DNA from: Candidatus Brocadiales bacterium
Lineage (GTDB): Bacteria; Planctomycetota; Brocadiia; Brocadiales; Bathyanammoxibiaceae
Direction of reading: 5' to 3'
NCBI GenBank assembly: GCA_030586765.1
Contig: JAUQZZ010000085.1
Span: forward strand, 1 to 8,711
DNA length: 8,711 nt
The notes beneath the pieces were generated by a model, which worked only from the letters and a program-made list of their open reading frames with translations, ran no database searches and was not told where the DNA came from. Position 1 is the first letter of the stretch, and every line of letters begins with the position of its first letter. The translations under genes and the position numbers were made by a program. Below are positions 5,167-8,711 of this stretch, piece by piece.

Positions 5167-6627
5167 TCAGAGGCCATCTCCCGTAAAACTCCACCTCAAG
5201 TCCAACTGCCTGGCTGCCTTGACCTCATCCAGCCGCCTGACAGGGGTATTATGGGGGGCACCCTTTACCAGTTCGGGCTGCTTCTCGGCCTCTTCCGCAA
5301 TACTGACCAGCGCCTGGGCAAAATCATCCAGGGTCTCACGGCTTTCTGTTTCGGTAGGCTCTATCATAAGGGCCTCCTCCACTATCAGGGGAAAGTATAT
5401 GGTGGGGGCATAAAAACCGTAGTCCAAGAGCCTCTTAGCTATATCCATGGTAGTCACTCCCAACCTCTTCTGTCTTCTGCCTGAGAGGACAAACTCGTGC
5501 ATGCAGCCCTCAGGGTAAGGTATATCATAATGTTGCGAGAGTTTCTTCTTTAGATAATTGGCGTTGAGGACGGCCGCCTCGCTCACCCTTCCGAGACCCT
5601 CCCTGCCCAGGGACAGGATATAGGCATAGGCCCTGATTATTATCCCTATGTTTCCATAAAAGGGCTTTAGCCTCCCTACAGAATCAGGGAAATTGTAGTT
5701 GAAGATAAAAGTCCCCTTCTGCATCTCTACCCTTGGGATGGGAAGGAAGGGCCTCAAAGGTTCTGATACGCCCAGAGGGCCTGCCCCAGGTCCACCACCT
5801 CCGTGAGGGGTGGTAAAGGTCTTATGCAGGTTAAGGTGTAATAGGTCTATGCCCATGTCGCCTGGCTTCACCCTGCCCAGGAGGGCATTCAGGTTAGCAC
5901 CATCGCAGTACACCAGCCCCCCGGCCGCATGGAGGATGTCGCATATAGCCCTTATTTCCTTCTCAAAGATACCCAGGGTATTGGGGTTAGTTATCATGAG
6001 GGCTGCCACTTCAGGAGACATGGCCTTCTTTAGGACCTCTAGGTCTACCATGCCTTCCTTATTAGACTTTATCTCCACCACCTCAAAGCCGCAGAGGGCG
6101 GCAGAGGCGGGGTTGGTGCCGTGGGCAGAGTCTGGGATTATTATCTTCCGCCTGGGTTCCCCCTTCTTCTCATAGTAGACCCTGGTTATCATCATCCCCA
6201 GGAGCTCTCCCTGGGCCCCTGCCGCTGGTTGCAGAGAGAACTCTGGCATACCGCAGACCTCCTTTAAGAGTTCTGAAAAGTCGTAAAGGAGGCGAAGGAC
6301 GCCCTGCACTTGCTCGTGAGGTTGGTAGGGGTGAAGCTTCTTAAAACCTTCCAATCCTGCTATATCTTCATGCACCTTTGGGTTGTATTTCATGGTGCAT
6401 GAACCAAGGGGGTAAAAGTTCGTATCTACACTATAATTAAGGTGTGAGAGGCGGGTAAAGTGCCTTACTATGTCTAGCTCCGATACCTCGGGCAACCTGG
6501 GTGGGGTTGTCCTCTGAAGTCTCTTAGGTATCATGTCCTCCAAGGGCCTCTTGGGCACGTCACACTCAGGAAATCGCACACCCCTCCTGCCAGGAGAAGA
6601 TATCTCAAAGATTAGCTTCTCAGGCAT
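5167..6627 (-). CDS. gcvPB: Glycine dehydrogenase (decarboxylating) subunit 2, P-protein beta
   Basis: The 486-residue PLP-carrying subunit of the two-gene glycine decarboxylase. With GcvPA it decarboxylates glycine and passes the aminomethyl group to the lipoyl arm of GcvH. The sequence shows LGSCTMKYNPK (74-84), the PAAGAQGE turn (134-141), DSAHGTNPASA (166-176), YCDGANLNA (240-248) with the PLP-ring aspartate D242, and the Schiff-base lysine K269 in HLNLHKTF, followed by the PHGGGGPGAGP glycine-rich loop (274-284). The C-terminal part has the PTETES motif in the expected place. Length is typical for the family (about 480-490). A TAGGAG sequence overlapping the stop codon of gcvPA precedes the ATG by about six bases, and only nine bases separate the genes, so the two subunits are translated together. 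Confidence 0.97.
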   Translation of the reverse strand: MPEKLIFEISSPGRRGVRFPECDVPKRPLEDMIPKRLQRTTPPRLPEVSELDIVRHFTRLSHLNYSVDTNFYPLGSCTMKYNPKVHEDIAGLEGFKKLHPYQPHEQVQGVLRLLYDFSELLKEVCGMPEFSLQPAAGAQGELLGMMITRVYYEKKGEPRRKIIIPDSAHGTNPASAALCGFEVVEIKSNKEGMVDLEVLKKAMSPEVAALMITNPNTLGIFEKEIRAICDILHAAGGLVYCDGANLNALLGRVKPGDMGIDLLHLNLHKTFTTPHGGGGPGAGPLGVSEPLRPFLPIPRVEMQKGTFIFNYNFPDSVGRLKPFYGNIGIIIRAYAYILSLGREGLGRVSEAAVLNANYLKKKLSQHYDIPYPEGCMHEFVLSGRRQKRLGVTTMDIAKRLLDYGFYAPTIYFPLIVEEALMIEPTETESRETLDDFAQALVSIAEEAEKQPELVKGAPHNTPVRRLDEVKAARQLDLRWSFTGDGL

Positions 6628-6636
6628 AATCGTCTC

Positions 6637-8019
6637 CTATACCCATCCGCTCAACTTCGCCTCTGCCAGATGGCCCTCTGTTACCTCTTTAAGGACATTT
6701 ACCAGACTGTCTATATCTGCCCTTGTCTTTGTCTCTGTTACGCAAAAGAGCATAGCCCCTTCTAATTCAGGATAAAAACCGCGGAGGGGAAGGCCACCTA
6801 TGATGCCCTTTTGAAGAACCTGACCGTTAAGAAATTCAGCCTCTATGCCCTTGGGCAATCTAACGGCAAACTCGTTGAAAAAGGGCTTCTGAAAGAGAGG
6901 TTGGAATCCCTGGATGGAAAAGACCTTTTCTGCGGCGTAATGACTCTTTTGCAGGTTCAGCTCTGCCAACTCCTTGATGCCTTCCCTTCCCAGGGCACAG
7001 AGGTATATACAGGCCCTCAAGGCGCAGAGATTTTGATTGGTGCATATATTGGAGGTGGCCCTATGACGTCGGATGTGTTGCTCCCTGGCCTGGAGGGTGA
7101 GCACAAAGCCCCTTCGGCCTTCCAGGTCTGTGGTGGCACCCACCAATCTGCCTGGCATCTTCCTAACCAGTTCCTTTTTTACAGCAAAAAAGCCAACGTG
7201 TGGACCTCCGTAGGAGAGATGATTACCTAGGGGCTGAGCCTCTCCCACCGCAATCTCTGCGCCGTATTCCCCTGGTGGCTTAAGTACACCCAGGGATATG
7301 GGATTAACGCAGGCTATCAGAAAGGCCCCCTTCTCATGAGACACATCCCCTAAGGCATCTACCTCCTCAAGGCATCCAAAAAAGTTTGGGTTCTGGATGA
7401 GAACCGCAGCAGTATCACCATCCACCAGGGCCTTCAGACCCTTGGGGTCTGTTATACCCTGGGGGGCTTCCGCCTCTAGAATAACTGCCCCTAACGGCCT
7501 CAAATAGGTCTTCAATACCTCTCTATACTCCGGGTGGATGGCCCTGGAGACTACCACCTTGTTACGTTCCGTGTGTCTTATAGCTAGCAAGGCCGCCTCT
7601 GCCAGGGCGGAGGCACCGTCGTAGAGGGAGGCATTGGCTGCATCCATGGCCGTAAGTTCACATATAAGGGTCTGGAACTCGTAAATGGCCTGCAAGGTAC
7701 CCTGGCTGGCCTCTGCCTGATAAGGGGTGTAACAGGTAACAAACTCACCCCTGGAGGCCAGATGTTCTACAACACTGGGTATGAAATGCTCGTAGGCCCC
7801 TGCCCCTAAGAAGGAGCTGTATTGGCTGAGATTGTAATTTCTATTGCTGAGTTTCCTTAGAAGGTCTAAGAGTTCTATCTCCGAGAGGGCCTTGGGTATC
7901 TTAGGTGAGACCCCTATTAGTTCCTTTGGAACCGCCTTAAAGAGGGCCTCCGTAGAAGGAACCCCTATCTCCCTGAGCATCTCCTGCTTGTCTTTATCTG
8001 TATGGGGGACGTAGTCCAT
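6637..8019 (-). CDS. gcvPA: Glycine dehydrogenase (decarboxylating) subunit 1, P-protein alpha
   Basis: The 460-residue subunit equivalent to the N-terminal half of the large GcvP. It forms an alpha2-beta2 glycine decarboxylase with GcvPB but lacks the PLP lysine. Recognisable segments are YVPHTDKDKQEML at the N-terminus, the FLGAGAYEHFIPSVV region (70-84), TPYQAEASQGTLQ (98-110), an AMDAANASLYDGA stretch (124-136), the later GNHLSYGGPHVGFFA loop, and LTLQAREQHIRRHRATSNICT near the C-terminal third. Length is normal. The start has AAGGA eight bases upstream. The first 22 bases of the gene are duplicated 79 bp upstream, beside the gcvH stop, so an out-of-frame decoy start precedes the real one. 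The 80-bp gap to gcvH is unusual in this otherwise tightly packed operon and is filled by a palindromic repeat. Confidence 0.97.
   Translation of the reverse strand: MDYVPHTDKDKQEMLREIGVPSTEALFKAVPKELIGVSPKIPKALSEIELLDLLRKLSNRNYNLSQYSSFLGAGAYEHFIPSVVEHLASRGEFVTCYTPYQAEASQGTLQAIYEFQTLICELTAMDAANASLYDGASALAEAALLAIRHTERNKVVVSRAIHPEYREVLKTYLRPLGAVILEAEAPQGITDPKGLKALVDGDTAAVLIQNPNFFGCLEEVDALGDVSHEKGAFLIACVNPISLGVLKPPGEYGAEIAVGEAQPLGNHLSYGGPHVGFFAVKKELVRKMPGRLVGATTDLEGRRGFVLTLQAREQHIRRHRATSNICTNQNLCALRACIYLCALGREGIKELAELNLQKSHYAAEKVFSIQGFQPLFQKPFFNEFAVRLPKGIEAEFLNGQVLQKGIIGGLPLRGFYPELEGAMLFCVTETKTRADIDSLVNVLKEVTEGHLAEAKLSGWV
7998..8019. repeat. 22-bp direct repeat, copy 1 (true gcvPA start)
   Basis: This 22-bp stretch covers the gcvPA start codon and its first codons (MDYVPHT). 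It is identical to 8077-8098; the flanking bases on both sides differ, so the match ends exactly there. Confidence 0.85.
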
Positions 8020-8051
8020 CTAATTATCCTTCTTTTCACATAGAATAATAA

Positions 8052-8073
8052 GGTGCGTCAAGACGCACCCTAC
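8052..8073 (-). repeat. GTAG-headed REP-like palindrome between gcvH and gcvPA
   Basis: A perfect 8-bp inverted repeat, GGTGCGTC/GACGCACC (8052-8059, 8062-8069) around AA, is followed immediately by CTAC (8070-8073). On the minus strand it reads GTAG-hairpin, like the elements at 704-725 and 4220-4287. In the operon mRNA it would form a strong hairpin just ahead of the gcvPA ribosome binding site. No T-run follows it. Confidence 0.65.
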
Positions 8074-8076
8074 ATG

Positions 8077-8098
8077 CTGTATGGGGGACGTAGTCCAT
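8077..8098. repeat. 22-bp direct repeat, copy 2 (decoy gcvPA start)
   Basis: An exact copy of the first bases of gcvPA placed one base after the gcvH stop codon. It encodes MDYVPHT, then runs out of frame through the palindrome and ends at a TGA (8036-8038) after 20 codons. The AAGGA that would serve it lies about 14 bases upstream, inside the end of gcvH. Confidence 0.85.
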
Positions 8099-8099
8099 G

Positions 8100-8489
8100 C
8101 TAGTGATGTTCTTCCTTGCACAAGACAGCGTAGGCCTGGGAGGAGAGCAACTCCTTGAGTTCGCCCGGGTCATTCATCTTAATAATGAAGAGCCACCCCT
8201 TGCCATAGGGGTCTTCGTTTATTAGTTGAGGGCTCCCCTCCAGCTCAGTATTTATGCGGATAATCTCTCCAGATACAGGGGCATAGGTATCATAAGCAGC
8301 CTTTACAGACTCTATCACGGCACAGGGCTGCTTTGCCTTTACCTTCCTGCCTAACTTGGGCAACTCTACAAAGACAATATCCCTTAGTTGCTCCTGGGCA
8401 TAGGATGTAATACCAACTATCGCCTCATCGCCCTTTTGTCTTACCCACTCGTGGGTCTTCGCATAAGAAAGGTCTACGGGGAAATCCAT
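8100..8489 (-). CDS. gcvH: Glycine cleavage system H protein
   Basis: The 129-residue lipoyl-carrier protein that shuttles the aminomethyl group between the P, T and L proteins in the cytosol. It shows the standard H-protein order: THEWV (12-16), VGITSYAQEQLRDIVFVELP (25-44), the lipoylation motif ESVKAAYD with the modified lysine K63, APVSGEI (70-76), and the C-terminal NEDPYGKGWLFIIK segment (91-104). Length is normal. A strong GGGAGGAGG lies just upstream of the ATG, overlapping the end of gcvT, whose TAG directly abuts the ATG. The protein made by the last gene of the operon is the obvious enzyme to acylate K63; sulfur insertion by lipoyl synthase would be needed from elsewhere. Confidence 0.97.
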   Translation of the reverse strand: MDFPVDLSYAKTHEWVRQKGDEAIVGITSYAQEQLRDIVFVELPKLGRKVKAKQPCAVIESVKAAYDTYAPVSGEIIRINTELEGSPQLINEDPYGKGWLFIIKMNDPGELKELLSSQAYAVLCKEEHH

Positions 8490-8711
8490 CTAGCCCTCCT
8501 CCCTTGCCTTTGGTCGGTAAAAAGGGAGTTCTATCACCTTAGCTTTTATACTCCCACCCCTAATCTCTACGCAAAGCGTGGTTTCCGCCTCAGAGAACTC
8601 CCTTTTAACGTATCCCATTGCTATTGATTTTTTCGTAAAGGGGCTGTACGTGCCGCTGGTAACCTCGCCTATCTTATTTGAGTCCGATAAGATAGGGTAG
8701 CCCTTCCTGGG
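8490..8711 (-). CDS. gcvT: Aminomethyltransferase (glycine cleavage T protein), C-terminal part
   Basis: The last 73 codons of the T protein, which moves the methylene group from aminomethyl-lipoyl-H protein to tetrahydrofolate and releases ammonia. The gene enters from the right edge of the window, so its start and folate-binding core are not seen. The visible part carries the typical C-terminal barrel motifs: GEVTSGTYSPFTKKSIAMGY (residues 15-34 of this fragment), then VEIRGGSIKAKVIELPFY (48-65). The stop TAG (8492-8490) touches the gcvH ATG with no gap, so translation is probably coupled. No frameshift is seen. The motif spacing and the operon context make the assignment firm despite the short length. 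Confidence 0.93.
   Translation of the reverse strand, partial: PRKGYPILSDSNKIGEVTSGTYSPFTKKSIAMGYVKREFSEAETTLCVEIRGGSIKAKVIELPFYRPKAREEG

Noticed and set aside
5099..5484. Overlapping plus-strand open frames starting in the GC-rich repeat
   Set aside because: They run through the repeat and then antisense to the gcvPB 3' end; there is no ribosome binding site or known motif.
5810..6175. 121-codon plus-strand open frame inside gcvPB
   Set aside because: It is antisense to the catalytic core of gcvPB, including the PLP-lysine region, with no family signal.
6811..7230. 139-codon plus-strand open frame inside gcvPA
   Set aside because: It is antisense to a well-conserved gcvPA region, has no recognisable domain, and its openness follows from the codon use of the real gene.
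8036..8098. 20-codon minus-strand open frame as a genuine small gene
   Set aside because: It consists of the duplicated gcvPA start plus the palindrome and stops before the true gene; it is better explained as a by-product of the duplication.

Overview
This window looks like a chromosomal segment of a diderm (LPS-making) bacterium of medium GC content. It carries a heptosyltransferase-type glycosyltransferase, an archaeal-type cofactor-independent phosphoglycerate mutase and a two-subunit glycine decarboxylase (GcvPA/GcvPB). It also carries several palindromic repeats of a kind common in uncultivated Gram-negative lineages. I cannot name a phylum from the sequence alone. No rRNA, tRNA, CRISPR array, transposase or phage gene is visible.

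Layout. (1) Positions 2-733 (+): the C-terminal part of a GT9 glycosyltransferase, cut by the window edge. (2) 839-2047 (-): an ApgM-family phosphomutase, convergent with it. (3) 2048-2411: a divergent intergenic region with back-to-back promoter-like boxes, a hairpin, and a terminator-like hairpin with a T6 run inside the presumed leader of the next operon. (4) 2412-4228 (+): an orphan ParA ATPase overlapping a low-specificity threonine aldolase by 10 bp. (5) 4220-4287: a pair of inverted GTAG-headed palindromes between convergent genes. (6) 4295-8711 (-): a glycine-cleavage operon read gcvT (partial) - gcvH - gcvPA - gcvPB - lipM/lplA-like acyltransferase.

The genes make biochemical sense together. 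Threonine aldolase releases glycine (and acetaldehyde) from threonine. The P, H and T proteins split glycine into CO2, ammonia and methylene-tetrahydrofolate, or run in reverse to make glycine. The last gene of the operon encodes the acyltransferase that modifies the H-protein lysine. The dihydrolipoamide dehydrogenase (L protein) and lipoyl synthase are not in the window.

The most interesting points are structural. A family of four hairpins, each headed by GTAG on one strand (the REP/RAYT signature), sits exactly at gene ends and supplies parts of two C-termini. A 22-bp exact duplication of the gcvPA start brackets one of these hairpins and leaves a decoy start codon one base after the gcvH stop. 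The lipM-like gene has its conserved N-terminus encoded upstream of the first ATG with no ATG, GTG or TTG available, so an ATT start is the best candidate. A possible attenuator lies upstream of parA-ltaE.
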